A stretch of 64,000 nt of DNA, from the NCBI GenBank assembly GCA_030062745.1, contig CP099846.1, forward strand, positions 5,580,001 to 5,644,000, in the 5' to 3' direction. This document shows positions 45,097 to 58,243 of this stretch, one piece after another. The DNA is from Capitulum mitella. Lineage: Eukaryota; Arthropoda; Thecostraca; Pollicipedomorpha; Pollicipedidae. The translations under genes were made by a program, and so were the position numbers. The stretch's first letter is position 1, and each line of letters begins with the position of its first letter. A model generated the notes under the pieces. The model searched no databases. It was not told the DNA's origin and saw only the letters and a list, made by a program, of their open reading frames with translations.

Positions 45097-45239
45097 CGCG
45101 TTTACCCAAAGCGTCGTTAGACTTGTTGTGGTGCCATCGAGGAGAGGAACCTTGTAGTTTCCAGAAAATCCCTAAAACATTCAGCAAAAATTGTTAAACC
45201 ACGCTAGGGCATTTTTAAGAATTATTCCGAAAATACGAT

Positions 45240-46800
45240 GATCAAGGGCCCACTTAGAGAGGTAAAGGCTCACAAAAACCAATGGGCCCTCTAAATAAGT
45301 TAAAGACGGGGCCTTTCTCGTGGTCTTAAGGATCCTCGTTGAATTCATCTCGAGGGCTCATTGGAGTTTTTCGTGGAACCCTCAAGCTTTTTAAGAGGGC
45401 CTTTGGGCGGATTTAGGGCACTTTAGGGAGCCAACAAACACTTCCTTGTCCGGCTTAAAACTACATTCCTGAATGTGAGCAATCTGAAGGTACTGAAGGC
45501 CCTCTCAAAGGTTTAAGGGGTCCACAAACATTTCAGTGGGTCCTCTAGATGAATCCAAACAGACTTTTTCGGGTGCCTCTTCTTGAATGTATATCAAGTG
45601 TCCATATGAGTTTTTTGGGGCCTCTCAACGTTTAAGGGGTGCCCTTGATATTTTCAGAGGGCCCATGAAATATTTACTCATCCGGTTCACCCTTTCCAGA
45701 ATACATGAGGTGCCTCTGAAAATATAAAGGACATTTTGGATAAATTTAAGAAGGGGTCTCCGAACGCCACGGAGGTCCCTTCCTTTCATTAAAGAACCAT
45801 CGAGTTTGTGTGAAACCTCAAACCTCTTGAAAAGCCTCTTAATGTTTTCGGAGGGCGTCTCAGACATAACTCCTGTCCTGAATGCTTCAGAAACGTTTCA
45901 AAATACTTATGGGCCTCTCAGATGTTTGAGGGCCGCACAAAAACTCCACTGAGCCCTCGAGAGGAATTCAGTGAGGGTCCCTGAGATTTTAGGGAGTCAT
46001 TCCTTGGATTCATCTAAAGGGCCTGTGTAGTTTTTCTGTGGGGCTGTCGATCTTTTCACGGAGTCCTTGATATTTCCAAACAGGCCTCAAGCATTTTCTC
46101 GTCCGGTGTATCCTTTCTATGCCTGAGGTCCCCTATTAAAATATCAAGGCCCTGAAAATGAATTCAAAGATTTCGTTGCAAGGAATTTGAAGGAATTTTG
46201 TTTCAAACGAATTCTTTTCACCTTACGGAGGGGCCCCTCCTTGAACTAGTTTAAAGGGTCATTTGGAATTTTGTGGGTTCTCAAACATTTCGAGAAGCCC
46301 GTTAATATCTCAAGAGGGCCTCTAAAATAATGCCTCATCCGGTTCAAAACTTCCTTTCTGAATGTTTGGAGCATCTAAAAAATTTGGGGGCGCCGCAAAA
46401 AATTAATGTGTCCTCGAGATGAATTCAAACGGGGACTCGGGCCTGGAACAGGGTCATTCTTTCAGTTCATCGAAGGGATGCAGAAGAATTTGTTGGACTC
46501 CTCGAGTTTTCGAGAGGTCTTGGTATTATCAGAGGGTATCTCAAACATTTTCTCAGGACCCCTCAATCATTTCCTCGTTGATTTGAAATCCTCTACTCCT
46601 TGTTCGAGGAGGTCCCTAAGAATGTTTGAGGAGGGCCCCTAAAACCGGAGTAGAGCCCTCTGGATCCTTCTAGAGGATCCTCTTGAATTCATCCGGAGGG
46701 TCCATGGAGTATGGTGCTGGGTTCTCAAGCTTTTGAGAGTGCCCTCACTATTTTAAGAAAGCCCCAAACTTCCAGGAGAGCTTCTCTTAATCAGACGAGG
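45240..46800. repeat. Degenerate ~30-40-bp repeats filling the hAT-type element
   Basis: Recurring pieces such as GAGGGCCTCT, AATTCATCT-GAGGG-CCT, GAGTTTTTCGTGG and TCATCCGGTTCA recur with spacing of roughly 30-40 bp within larger cycles of about 190-240 bp. The Pro/Ser/Phe-rich frames that result are artefacts. Confidence 0.6.
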
Positions 46801-47506
46801 AAATCTTTCCGTAACTTGGATTTGGTTATTGACTAGTACCGTTTGAAAAAGTTGCGGAATATTTCATCAAGTTTAAATGTCATTTCAATCATGGGTCCGG
46901 CATACCACTGTGGGCCCCACTTCAAGACTGGGGGAGCTAAAATCATCATTGGAGGGGGCTGAAATGAACACTGAGGGGAGGTGCTTACACCCGCTCAAGA
47001 GAAAATGAAGTCCAAGTCCATGTTTAGAACGCTATGGATACTTGGCAAGAACCTGTTTTCTTCCCCTAATAACCAAACTTTCTTTTGAGAAAGCTGGCCT
47101 GGATTATCTACATGCAGTGTTCTGGCCACTGGAACTCCATTAATGGTAGAACTTCCACTTTTTCTGCATCTGAATGGTCAGGGAGCTGGCCAGGCGTCAA
47201 CCTGCCTACATGTCCACTGAACTACTTTGATGATCGCCTAGTTATGCCACTACGATGCCCGGCTCTGGCATCCAGCAGCCATTTCAGGGCAGAGTTGTCT
47301 TTCCTGCTAGGAGCTGCCCGGCAGGAAAGGCATCTTGGAAAGTTCCCAATGTTCACTGACCTTTCCATGTCAGTGGACATTGGGGCCAGTTAGGACATGC
47401 CTGGGGCCCGGCCCAGGGGACTCCCTTTCCATCCCAAGAACTCCTAGAGTGGGGCTGGTAATACCCCTAGGTCTTTTGGTTAACGTTACGTCATTGGGGT
47501 TCCGTT

Positions 47507-48000
47507 CCCGACACACTTACGCCATCCATGGCAAGAGGACCTTTGCTGGGTGGCGGCTCCTTTGCAGAGCATCATTTCCTGTCCTCGCATATGCCTTTTG
47601 GCAGGTGTATGCCGGGGGGCCCTTACCTGTTCCAGGGATACCTTTCAGGGGGCACGCCGCTACTTGCCAGACAGGTCTTTGCCTGGGGTCTGGAGCCCTT
47701 TGCGTTGGAGTGGAATTACCTTTCTCAGCCATGGGAGCACCTTTAGGCAAATGCCATGGGGCCCTCGTGGGCCCTTCCCGACACACCGACACCATCCCAA
47801 GGCAGGACCTTTCCTGGCTGGCGGCTTCTTTGCAGAGAAGCATCCTTGCACCCGGTCAGAGGGCATCCTACTATCTTCCAGAGGGGTCTTTGCCCAGGGT
47901 CTGGGGCCCTTTTCGGGGTAGTGGACCTGTCTTTCCCGGCCAAGGGGCCCCTTTAGGCCAATGCCAGGGGGTCCATCAAGAAATTTTGGGGATCCCAGGA
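47507..48000 (+). repeat. ~270-bp imperfect tandem duplication inside the hAT-type element
   Basis: CCCGACACAC starts at 47507 and again at 47777. Both are followed in order by CCATCC, GGACCTTT, TGGCGGCT, TTTGCAGAG, a GGTCTTTGCC block and GGTCTGG-GCCC, then CACCTTTAGGC or CCCCTTTAGGC and AATGCCA. Confidence 0.8.
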
Positions 48001-51000
48001 CTCCCTGTCTACGCTACTGGCGCCAAACATCGTTTCGGTTCCGGCGAGTTTTCGTGGCAACCGCGGGTCGGATCAGTTCGAAACGCACCAACTTGAAACG
48101 AGAATTAATCGGGCAATCGTGTGGCACATAGCACGTTTCAATGCGCGCGGCACGCGCCACGCGCAAGTGGCGGCAATGTGAAGAAGCTGTTTCTGGGCGT
48201 TTTCAGAATCGGGTGTGACGCTGGAGATCCAGAGATCGCAGAGACTCGGAAGAAGCATCACGGTGGAGCTCCGTGTACCGTCTTTGATTCGCACCGGAAG
48301 CTCAAAGGTTTCGAGCCACAGTTCCGGTGCCACACGGCCTGGAAGCAGACGATGTACTCATTCTCGAACTCCTTATCGATTTTACTGCAATATCGCGCAG
48401 AGGCTTTTTACTTTTCGGAATGAAAATCGTATCAGCGCGTAGCTTCGTCTTTTGTGCTCCATATCAACCCAAAAAATTGTATTTTTTGTGGTATGTTTGT
48501 AATAGATCATTTAATGAGGTCCTGCGAATCTTAACGCGAATTTATCGCGAAAAAAATTCATGCGAGCTGCAGCCACAGGCACAGGTTAAAGCCAAACAAA
48601 ATGCGCACGCGTTCCTTAAACCGTGGGATCCACTCAGTTAAAAACTTGGCACACTTCGTTGTCAAAGTTGTCTCGGTTTCAGAAGGCTGTCTTGGCCATC
48701 CAGGGACAGTAACTCGAAATGGATATTCTCTCAAAAGAAACTGAACATCACATCGCATAGCATCCTGTGTGCCTTTAAAGATAATGCTCATGGGCAAGGA
48801 AAAGAGCAAAATGGCTATTTTCCATGTCTTTCACCTTTTTTTGCCGGACGCAGAAACAGTCGCGAGGATCAGATCATCAAAGCGGAATGCCAAATAAAAT
48901 CAAGTGCATTCAGAAACGGGGTCTGCCATGCACAGAAGCGTCCAGCAAGGAGCACGTTACCGTCAGTTATGAAAATCCGTGCCCCAAAGCCCATCACAAA
49001 CGGTCATCCCATAGTTCAAACTGCTTCGTAACTGATACTATTTGAAACTGGACAGTTCAGTGTTCATGGAGCTTGCTTAACCAAATAAACGGCAAGACCT
49101 AGTCTATATGCTATTTGAGTAACATGTGTCTGTCTGTCTTTCTGTCTTTCTGTCTATCTGTCGGCAAATATTTGCTTCGGTCCAGGGCCCAAGCGGACAG
49201 ACGGGTTGGCACGTACGCGGACCGTTCGAAAGGTCTCGCGGGCCGCCAGAAAATCCGCTAATTTTCGCCGCGCTGGGACCCGTCGTTGGTGCGCGCCGCG
49301 CGCTTGAAGGATAATTATTTAGCCCGTAGGAATAGCATGTAAAAGGGGAAACGCAAAAGGCGTCAAACATTGTTTCGGTTCCGATGAGTTTTCTCGGCAA
49401 CCACGGGTCGGATCGGCTCGAAACGCGTCAACTTCGAATGACAATTGAACGGACAATCGCGTGGCACAAAACACGTGTCAATGCGCGCGGCAAGCGCCAC
49501 GGGCAAGCGACGGGAATTTGAAAAGGCGGTTTCCGGACGTTTTTCGGAATTGGGTGTAGTGCTGGCGATCCAAAGATCGCCGCGACTCCGAAAAAGCATC
49601 ACGGTGTAGCTCCGTGCACCGTCTTTCGTTCGTACCAGCAGACTAAAAGATCAAAGGTTTTGACCCACGTTTCGGGTGTCGCGCCGCCTGGAAGCAGCCG
49701 ATGCACTCATCCTCTAACCCCATATCGATTCCACTTCAGTATCGCGTGGAAACTTTTGACTTTGCGATGAAAGTCACATCAGCGCTTAGCCTGTTCTTTT
49801 GTGCTCTATATCAACCCCAAAAAATCATCGTATGTTGTTGCAGTATGTCTGTAATAGATTATTTGGTAAAGTCCTACATGTCTTAACGGGGATTCATTGC
49901 GAAAAAGAATTCATGTCGGCAGCAGTCACTGGCTCAAGTCCCAGTCAAATAAAATGAATAGCGCACGCGCGGTTCAAAATCCCGGATTCGCGAGGTAAAA
50001 AACTCAGCACCGTTCGCTGTCAAAGTTGTCTCGGTTTCAGAAGGTTGTCTTGACCTCCCAAAGACAGTGGCTCGAAATGGGTATCCTCTCAAAAGAAACT
50101 GGACAGCGTATCGCATAGCGTTCCGTGTACGCTGAATAAGAATGGTCATGGGCAAGGAGGAAGATGGCTGCTCTCCACGTTTTTCACCTTTTTTGTGAGA
50201 CGGAGGGACCATCATCAAAATCGGATCATGAAAACGAGGTGCAAAATAAAATGAAGGGTATTTGGAAACGGGGTCTGTCATGCACAAGAGCGTCCAGCAA
50301 GAAGCACGTCACCGCCATTTATGACCATCCGCGGTCAAAAGCCAAAAACCAACCAAAGATCCCAAATGTCGGACTGCTCTGAAACCTAAACTCTTGGAAC
50401 CCGGGCAGCTCACCGTTCATGAACCTTGCTTAATGAAGTAAGCGGCAAACCCTAGTCTATATACTATATGAGTAACATATGTCTGTCTGTCCTTCTGTCT
50501 CTGTGTCTGTCTACAAATCTTTGCTCAGGTCCACCAATCCATCGTCCAAACGGATCGACAGATCGGCACGTGCCGTGCACCGTTTACGTAAAACCGGAAA
50601 CGCAAACGGCGTCAAAGACCGTTTCGGCTCCGACGAGTTTTCTCGGGAACCACGGGCCGGATTGGCTCGAAACACACCAGCTCGAATCAAGAATTCAGCG
50701 GGCAATCGCGTGAAACACAGCACGTTTCCTTGCACTCGGTAAGTGCCACACGCAAACGATGGCAATGTGAAAAAAACTGTTCTGGGCGTTTTTCAGGATT
50801 GGGTGTGGTGCTGGCGATCCAGAGATCGCATCGACTCGGAAAAAGCATCACGATGGTGCTTCGTGTACCGTCTTTCGTTCGTATCGGCAGTCCAAGGGCT
50901 TCTGCTTACTGTTCGGGCGCCACGACGCCTGGAAGCAGACGATGCACTCATTTCCGAACTCCTGATCGATCTCACTACGATATGGCATAGAGGTTCTCGA

Positions 51001-54000
51001 CTTTCTGCAATGAAAATCACATCGACGTGTTGCCCGTTTTTTTCGTGCTTCACATCAGCTCAAGAAATCACCTTTTTTGTTGTGGTATGTTTGTTTTAGA
51101 CTACTTGGTAAACTCCTGCAGGCCTTACAGCGAATTGCTCGCAAAAAAGGATTTATGCCGGCAGCAGTCACTGGCTCAAGTCACAGCCCTATAAAATGAA
51201 TAGCGCACTCGCGGCTGAAAACCTAGGATCCGTCAGACAAAAAACACCCGGCACTATTCGTGGTTAAGGCAGCCCTGTTTTCAGAAGGCTGCCTTGACCA
51301 CCCAGGGTCAGGAACCCGAAATGCGTATTCTCTCAAAAGAAATCGGACAGCATATCGCAAAGCATCCTGTTCGCGTTTAAGGGGAACGCTCACGGGAAAA
51401 GAGCAAAATGGCCGTTTTCCATCTTTTCTGCCTTTCTGTGTGGAACGTCCAGGCAATCATAAAGACCAGATCATCAAAGTGAGACACAAAATAAAATCAA
51501 GTGCAATCAGAAATGAGGCTTGCCATGCACAGGAGCATCAAGCAAGGAGCATTTTACCGTCATTTGTGACAATCCGCGTCTCAAAGCTCAAAACCAACCA
51601 AAGACCCCAAAGGTCAGAGTGTTTCGAAACCGCTACATTTTAAAATTGGACAGTTCAGTGTTCATGAACCTAGCTTAACGAAGTAATCAGCAAGCCCTAT
51701 TAGTCTATATACTATTTGAGTAACGTGTGTCTGTCTTTCTGTTTGTCTGTATATCTGTCGTCAAATCTTTGCTCCGGTCCAGGGCCAGACAAATCGGCGG
51801 GTCGGCATGTGCCTCACACCGTTCGAAAGGTCTCGCGCCACCAGAAAATCCGTGCATTTTTGTGGCGCTGTGATCCGTCGTTGGCGCGTGTCGTGAGCTT
51901 GAAGGCAGATATTTATCCCATAGGGATAACACGGAATACGGGAAACGCAAACAGCGCCAAACATCGTTTCGGTTCTGACGACTTTTCTCTGCAGCCACGG
52001 GTTGCATCGGCTCCAAACGTATCAACTTGGAAAGACAACTGAAGGGGAAACCACATGGCACACAGCACGTTTCAATGTGCGAGGCACGTGCCACGCGCAA
52101 GCGATGACAATGTGAAAAAACTGTTTTTGAACAATTCAGGATTGGGTGTGATGCTGGCGATCCAGAGATCGCAGCGATTCGGAAAAAGCGACGCGATGTA
52201 GCTCCGTGTACAGTCTTTCGTTCGTGCCGGAAGCCCAAGTTTTTGGCTCACGGTTCGAGTGCCACGCCGCCTGGAAGCAGACGATGCACTCATTCTCGAA
52301 CCCCATATCTATTCCACTTCAATATCACGTAGAAGCCTTTGACTTTTTGAAATGACAATCACATCAGCGTGAAGCCTGTCCTATTATGTTCCATATCAAC
52401 CCAAAACAACACCGCATTTTGCTGTGGTATGTCCATAATAGGTCGATTGATAAAGTCCTGCATGTTCTAACCCGGATCTATCGTGAAAAAAAACTCATGC
52501 CAGCTGCAATCATTGACTTAAGCCGTAGCCAAATACATGAATAGCGCACGCGCGGCTCCGAACCTAGGATCCACGTAGTCAAAAACTCGGCACATTTCGC
52601 CATCAAAGTAAACTTTGTTTCAGAGGGCTGTCTTGCCCACCGAGGAACGGTTAATCAAGATCGGTATCTTCCCAAAAGAGAAAAACACATGGCGTAGCGA
52701 CCTGTGTGCGCATAAAAATAATGTGCATGTGCCGTTCATAGGCAAAGGGCAGACTGATCATTCCCCATGTTTTCACATTTTGTGTCGGACGTTGAGACAT
52801 TCACCGAGATCAGATGGTCAAAGCGAAATATAAAACAAAATGAAGGGCGTTTAGAAATGTGGTGTGTCATTCATAGGAGCGTCCAGCAAGAATCATGTCA
52901 CGGCCATTTATGACAATCCACGCCCCAAGGCCCAAAACCGCTATCAACGATCGCAAATGCTTTGAAACCTAAACTCTTGGAAACCGGGCAGTTCAGCGTT
53001 CATGAACCTTGCTTAGCAGCGTAAGCGGCAAGCCCTAGTCTGTGTGCTATTTGAGTAACGTGTGTCTGTCTGTCTTTCCGTCTTTCTGTCTGTCTGTCGA
53101 CAAATCTTTGCTCCGGTCCAGAGCCCAAACGGATTGACAGATCAGGACGTGCCATGAAGCATTCGGAAGATCTCGCAGGCCACCAGAGAATCCGCCAATC
53201 TTCGTCGCGCTGCGACCCGTCGTTGGCGCGTACCGCGTTTCAAGGCTGATTTTTCGCCCATAGGAAAAGCACGTAAAACGGGAAACAAAAACACCGTCAA
53301 ACATTGCTTCGGCTCCGACGAGTTTTCTCGGCAACCAGGGGTCAGATCGTCTCGAAACGCGTCAATTTAGAATGGCTATTGGACGGGAGATCGCGTGGCA
53401 CACAGCACGTTTCATTGCGCATGGCACGTACCACGCGCAAGCGACGGTAATGTGAAAATGCCATTTCTAGGCGTTTGTCAGGATTGTGTGTGGTGCTGGC
53501 GATCCAGAGATCGCAGCGACTCGGAAAAAGCATCACGGTATAGCTTCGTGTACCGCCTTTCGTTCAAACCGAAAGCCCAGCGGTTCCGGCTCACGGTTTG
53601 AGTGCCGTCCCGCCTGAAAGCATACGATTCACTGATTCTCGAACCCCTTATCGACTCCACCTGATATTGCACAGAGGCTCTTGACTTTTTGCAATGAAAA
53701 TCACATTGACGTGTAGCCCGTTCTTTTGAGCTCCCTGTCAGCTTATAAAATCGTCGTATTTTGTTGTAGTATGTCTGCAATAGGTCGTTTGGTAAAGTCC
53801 TGAATGTCCTAACGCGGATTTATCGCGAAAAGAACAGCATGTCTTACCGGTCCAGTTCACAGTCAAATGAAATGATTAGTGCACGCGTGGCTCAAAACCT
53901 AGGATCCGCATAGCCAAAAAGTCGCACATTTCGTTGTCAAATAAGTCTTGGTCTCAGGGGTTGTCTTCGTCACCCAAGGACAGTGTGGACCTGGCAGTGT

Positions 54001-55498
54001 GGTCAGGACAGTGGACAGTGACTACACTCGCCACAAAGCCCGAATCCGTTCAAAGATCACAAAGGCCAGATTGCTTCGAAAATGATTCTTTTCGAAACAG
54101 CACATTTCAGTGTTCATGAACCTAGCTTTACGACGTAAGCGGCAAGCCCTAGCCTATATGCTGTTTGAGTAATGTGTGTCTGTCTTTCTGTTTGTCTTTC
54201 TGTCTGTCTGTCTGTCTGTCGGCAAATATTTGCTCCGTTCCAGAGCCCTTATGGACTGACGGATCGGGACGTGCCGTGCACCGTTCGAAAGGTCTCGCGC
54301 GCCACCACAAAATCCGCTTATTTTCGTGGCGTTGTGACCCGTCGTTGGTGCATGCCGCGCCCTTCAAGACTGGTTTTTCGCTACAGGAATAACACGTAAA
54401 ACGGGAGACGCAAACAGCGTCAAACATCGTTTCGGCTCCGACGAGTTTTCACGGCAACCACGGGTCGGATCACCTCGAAACGCGTCAACTTTGAATGATA
54501 ACTGAACAGGCAATCGCGTGGCATACATTACGTTTCAACGCGCGAGGCACGTGCCATGCGCAAGCGATGGCAATGTGAAAAAGCTTTCAGACGTTTTTTG
54601 AGGATTGGGTGTGGTACTGGCGATCCAGATATTGCAGCGACTCGAAAAAAAAAACACCTTTGTGTTGCTTCATGTACGGTCTTTCGTTCGGACAGGGAGC
54701 CCAAATGCTTCGCCCCACGTTTCGGGCGCTATGCCGCATAGAAACAGACGACGGACTCATTATCGAACCTCTTATCAATTCCACTTCAATATCGCATACA
54801 TGCTTTTGGCCTTTTGCAGTGAAAAGCACATCATGGTGTAGCCCATTCTTTTGCGCTCCTTGTCAACCTACAAAATAATCGTATTTTATTGCAGTATGTC
54901 TGCAATAGAACATATGCCAAAGTCCCGCATCTCCTAACGCGGACCTGTCACGAAAAGTAATCCATGGCGGCTGCAATCCCTGGCTGTAGTTACAGCCAAA
55001 TAAATGAATAGCGCGGCCCAAAACCTGTGATTCGCGTAGTAAAATACTTACACATTCCGTTGTCAAATTAATCTTAGTTCCAGAAGGCTGTCATGGTCAC
55101 CGAGGAACAATAACTCGAAATTGATGTTCTCTGAAAAGAAACTGAACAGCATATCGTTTAGCGTACTGTGTGCGTTTAAGAGGCATGCCCATGGTCAAAG
55201 AGGAAGATGGCTATTTGCCATGTTTTTTACCTTCTGTATCGGGCGTCGAGGCAGCCACCAAGATCGGGTGATCAAAGAGAAATGCAAAATAATATCAAGT
55301 TCGTGTAGAAACTGGGTCTGCCACGCGCAGTAACTTCCAGGAAGGAGCACGCTACCGTCATTTAGGACATTTAACGTCCCAAAACCTAAAACTAGCCAAG
55401 GATTTCAAAGATAGGACTGTTTCCAAGCTGATACTTTTTGGAAACTGGGCAATTCATTGTTTACAAACCTTGCTTAACGAAATAAACAGCGAGCCTAG

Positions 55499-56831
55499 TC
55501 TTGATCTATCTACATCTTTTGATCAGAAAAGACAGTCTGTGATGGACAGTAGTCTATAGAGGCCAGCGTTTCTAGCAAGACGAAAATCTTTCTATTTAAA
55601 TACAGTTGGCATTCATGTCAACCATACATTTGAACCAAGAAAACATAACGAAAGCCTCAGATTAGCTTTATGTTTGGCATAATATTGAGTGTAATCCATG
55701 AAAAGCAACGTATATGTTTACTTTTGTTCTTAGGACACATTAAGTCTAGCCAAAGTTGGTGGGGCCTGATTCCTGAAAAATCCAATGGACTTGAGAGGTA
55801 CAAAAGGGACAAAACTGGCACCTTCCAGGCACGATGCGGCATAACAATTCAAAATCTACCTACATTCCATTTCCAGATATTCCGAACATGAACCAGCCGC
55901 ACATTCTGAAATGGATATGAAGAAGTGGAAGGTCAAAAACAAAACAAAAGACAGATTGTAGTAAAAATGTGACCGGCACCTTTTAAGCCACGCGATGAAA
56001 CGTCATCCTAGAGGATGATGAGTGTTTAACTCAGTTATGAATAGCAGAATGCTGTCTGACGAGTTAACACATGTAACATGTAGCATGCAACACATTAGCC
56101 GTGAATGGGACGTATTTTTCGTCACAGCATGTGTCGTACCACAGTGATGCTTTGGTCGCCAGAATGGATACCTACGCTGAGGTGCCAAAGATCGTTCTTT
56201 GTACCTGCCTTTCCTGAACGAAACGTCTGTGGTAAACCATGACAGCAGTCAACACGAGACAAGACGTTACATTAAGCCAGAGGAGTGGTCACATCAGTCT
56301 GTTAAATTTCGGGTGCCATATAGTATGCGTATACCTGAGATACACAAATGCTGTAGATAACGTATGCTACGAATCAGAACAACAAACAAGAAAATGGCGG
56401 ACCCACACGATTTTCAGATGACTTCAGGTAGTTTTAAAAGATCTTCATAGTAACGGTCAGAAATGCCTTGAAGCAGTCATAACAACGGCTCATCAACTAT
56501 GACTCAACAATGTGATTACGAGTGCAAGGTCTTTTGCCGTCCCGCTGACTGCTCTTGCCCCCTGGCCTGTGCAAAAAGTCTCTATCATTTATTTTCAGAC
56601 ATCGCCTGTGTGCACACCTCCGTGACATAGAACTATTTCTGCCGATCTGAGTTCTGGCCAAAACTTCCACAAACGCGACTAGAAGCCGGCGAATGACCCT
56701 CGCCTCGCAGCATGGAAGACAAATTTGATTTTTAACGCATCATTTTGGTGCCAGTAAAGCTAATACACTACCATGTTGACTTTCAAGCAATAAAGATGGC
56801 CGGCAATGCCACTCGTCTTATCAGCGACGGG

Positions 56832-56889
<58 letters not shown>

Positions 56890-57109
56890 GTGTAGTAGAG
56901 TCTTGGAAGGGTCTTGGTAAGAGAGAAAAGAAGAATTTGAACGTATCGACGTCAAACCTCGCCCAACCGAGGGGGGTGGGAGGGGGCGTTTTGACTGCCC
57001 CAAGGACTTCTGTTGATAGAAAAAACAGTGCGCGTAGAGTGCCGAATTTTTTAATACATTTTCTTACATCCTTTATACATGGCTTGAAGAACTTCCAGCT
57101 TCCGGTCGT
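55499..57109. other. Intergenic, no gene recognised
   Basis: AT-rich sequence with short unrelated open frames; nothing identified other than the (GA)n tract. Confidence 0.45.
56834..56885. repeat. (GA)n microsatellite
   Basis: About 26 GA dinucleotides without interruption. Confidence 0.95.
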
Positions 57110-58243
57110 GTCACATCTAGGTCACTCCTATATGACCTAGGTCACGTAGGAGAGGTAAACCTCTGATCGAATTTATTGTTAGGGGCAAGGTAGGTGGCCT
57201 GAGGTCAGCACAATTTCCGCCAAATCTCCATATTTCCAACGGTTTTGAACCGTTTCTAAGGCATAATGGTGCCTGAAATGCATTCCGGGGCCAAGAAAGT
57301 CACTTAACACGACAGTGTTAACCCATTTGAAGGATCATGAGGTCAGGTTAGGTCACGCCTGGGACGAACTAGGAAAAAAGGAGTACGAAACACCGTTTCG
57401 ATGATCCCCGAGGTGTCTATGGGCACTGAAGTCGATTTTTTCCGCCCAAAATTGCATCAAGACGTTCCCAAGCTGTGGAATGACGTTTTGTCAACTGAGG
57501 TTATGCGGGGTTACCGTGGTAGAAGCTGAAATGTATCACTGGTGCTTGAAAAGCATTCCTGGGCCAAGTAAGTCACTAAGCACGACAAATAATGGAGGGT
57601 CATGAGGTCAGGTCAGGTCACATTTGGGGTAAGGTAGCGAAAAGGAGCCTAAAATCCCGTTTTGATGATCCTAAGATAAAAATAGGCAATGAAGTCTATT
57701 TTGCAGTCCAAAATTCCACCAAGACCCTTCCATATTGTGAAATGGCCTTAAATCACCTGCGGTCATACGAGGTCACCGTGTCAGAATCGGAATTCATACA
57801 CAGATGTCCAGTTTTATCTTTCTGCTTTATTTCTCGAGACAATGGCGTATCTAGGTATAAAAAAGATGGAACCCAAGTGTGCTTCAAATTAGGTGGTGAT
57901 CCTACGTCAGGTCAGGTCATGTGATGGACCTTATATAACACCCTATTGATCATATATACACCTTAAATCAAACCCAAGGCGTTTCATTTCAAAGGTACTC
58001 CTTGCCTTTTATTTGCATCGTTACTGATCCTCGACGGAACACGAAATAAAGCAAAGAAAACGGCTGAATGTTTGGTCAGGTCACGATGTCTGGTCAGGTC
58101 ACGCGGGGTCCTTGATGTTCTAATCTGTCGGTATTTACAAAAAATATCCGTACAAATCATTTCTACCGTTTTGGAAGCACACATGGACAACAACTCGCCA
58201 GCGCCGTTCTAAACCCCACAGGATAGCGAAGTGAAAAATTACA
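57110..58243 (+). repeat. AGGTCA-rich dispersed repeat region, including copy B of the 4808-5118 repeat
   Basis: Clusters of abutting GGTCA pentamers occur, for example ATGAGGTCAGGTTAGGTCAC near 57340, TGAGGTCAGGTCAGGTCACA near 57602, and GGTCAGGTCA near 57908, 58075 and 58092. Segments 57280-57380 and 57545-57640 are themselves similar (GCATTCC-GGGCCAAG-AAGTCACT and ATGAGGTCAGGT). 57987-58243 matches 4808-5118. No protein domain recognised. Confidence 0.7.

Larger units (their letters stand above)
44051..48019 (+). mobile_element. hAT-type element (3969 bp) inserted in a Helitron-like unit
   Basis: The left terminus is CAGTGGCGTAGCCAGCATTT. The right terminus, TGTCTACGCTACTG, is its inverted counterpart with two mismatches over the outer 13 bases. 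The flanks are exact 8-bp direct repeats, GCGCCAAA at 44043-44050 and 48020-48027. The host repeat reads straight through once the insert is removed (GCGCCAAACATCGTTTCGG, as in the unit at 51704). The interior has TA microsatellites, a long block of degenerate ~35-bp repeats (45240-46800), and two ~270-bp imperfect repeats (47507-48000). No recognisable transposase was found, so the element appears non-autonomous. Frames such as 47335-48096 lie in repeats and are not called. Confidence 0.88.
43580..55498 (+). mobile_element. Helitron-like tandem array (about 7 units)
   Basis: Units begin TCTATATACTATTTG, soon followed by (GTCT)n. They end with a stem-loop (CTTGCTTA ... TAAGC-GG-CAAG) a few bases before CTAG. 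Inferred units: 43580-43786 (5' end joined to 3' end, interior deleted), 43787-49102 (about 1339 bp without its insert), 49103-50455, 50456-51703, 51704-53038, 53039-54152 and 54153-55498. A 5' TC, a 3' hairpin plus CTRR and no target duplication are Helitron features, and tandem arrays of non-autonomous Helitron/Helentron elements are known in animals. The left flank ends in T and the base after the last CTAG is T. Units are diverged but alignable over their length. No Rep/helicase is visible, so mobilisation would be in trans. A plain satellite is the alternative. Confidence 0.7.

Noticed and set aside
47335-48096. 253-codon plus-strand frame
   Set aside because: It spans two imperfect repeats within the hAT-type element and crosses that element's right end, so it cannot be a natural gene.
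51704-53038. Protein-coding gene repeated in the Helitron-like units
   Set aside because: Frames are short, differ between units and show no shared domain; conservation is at the DNA level.
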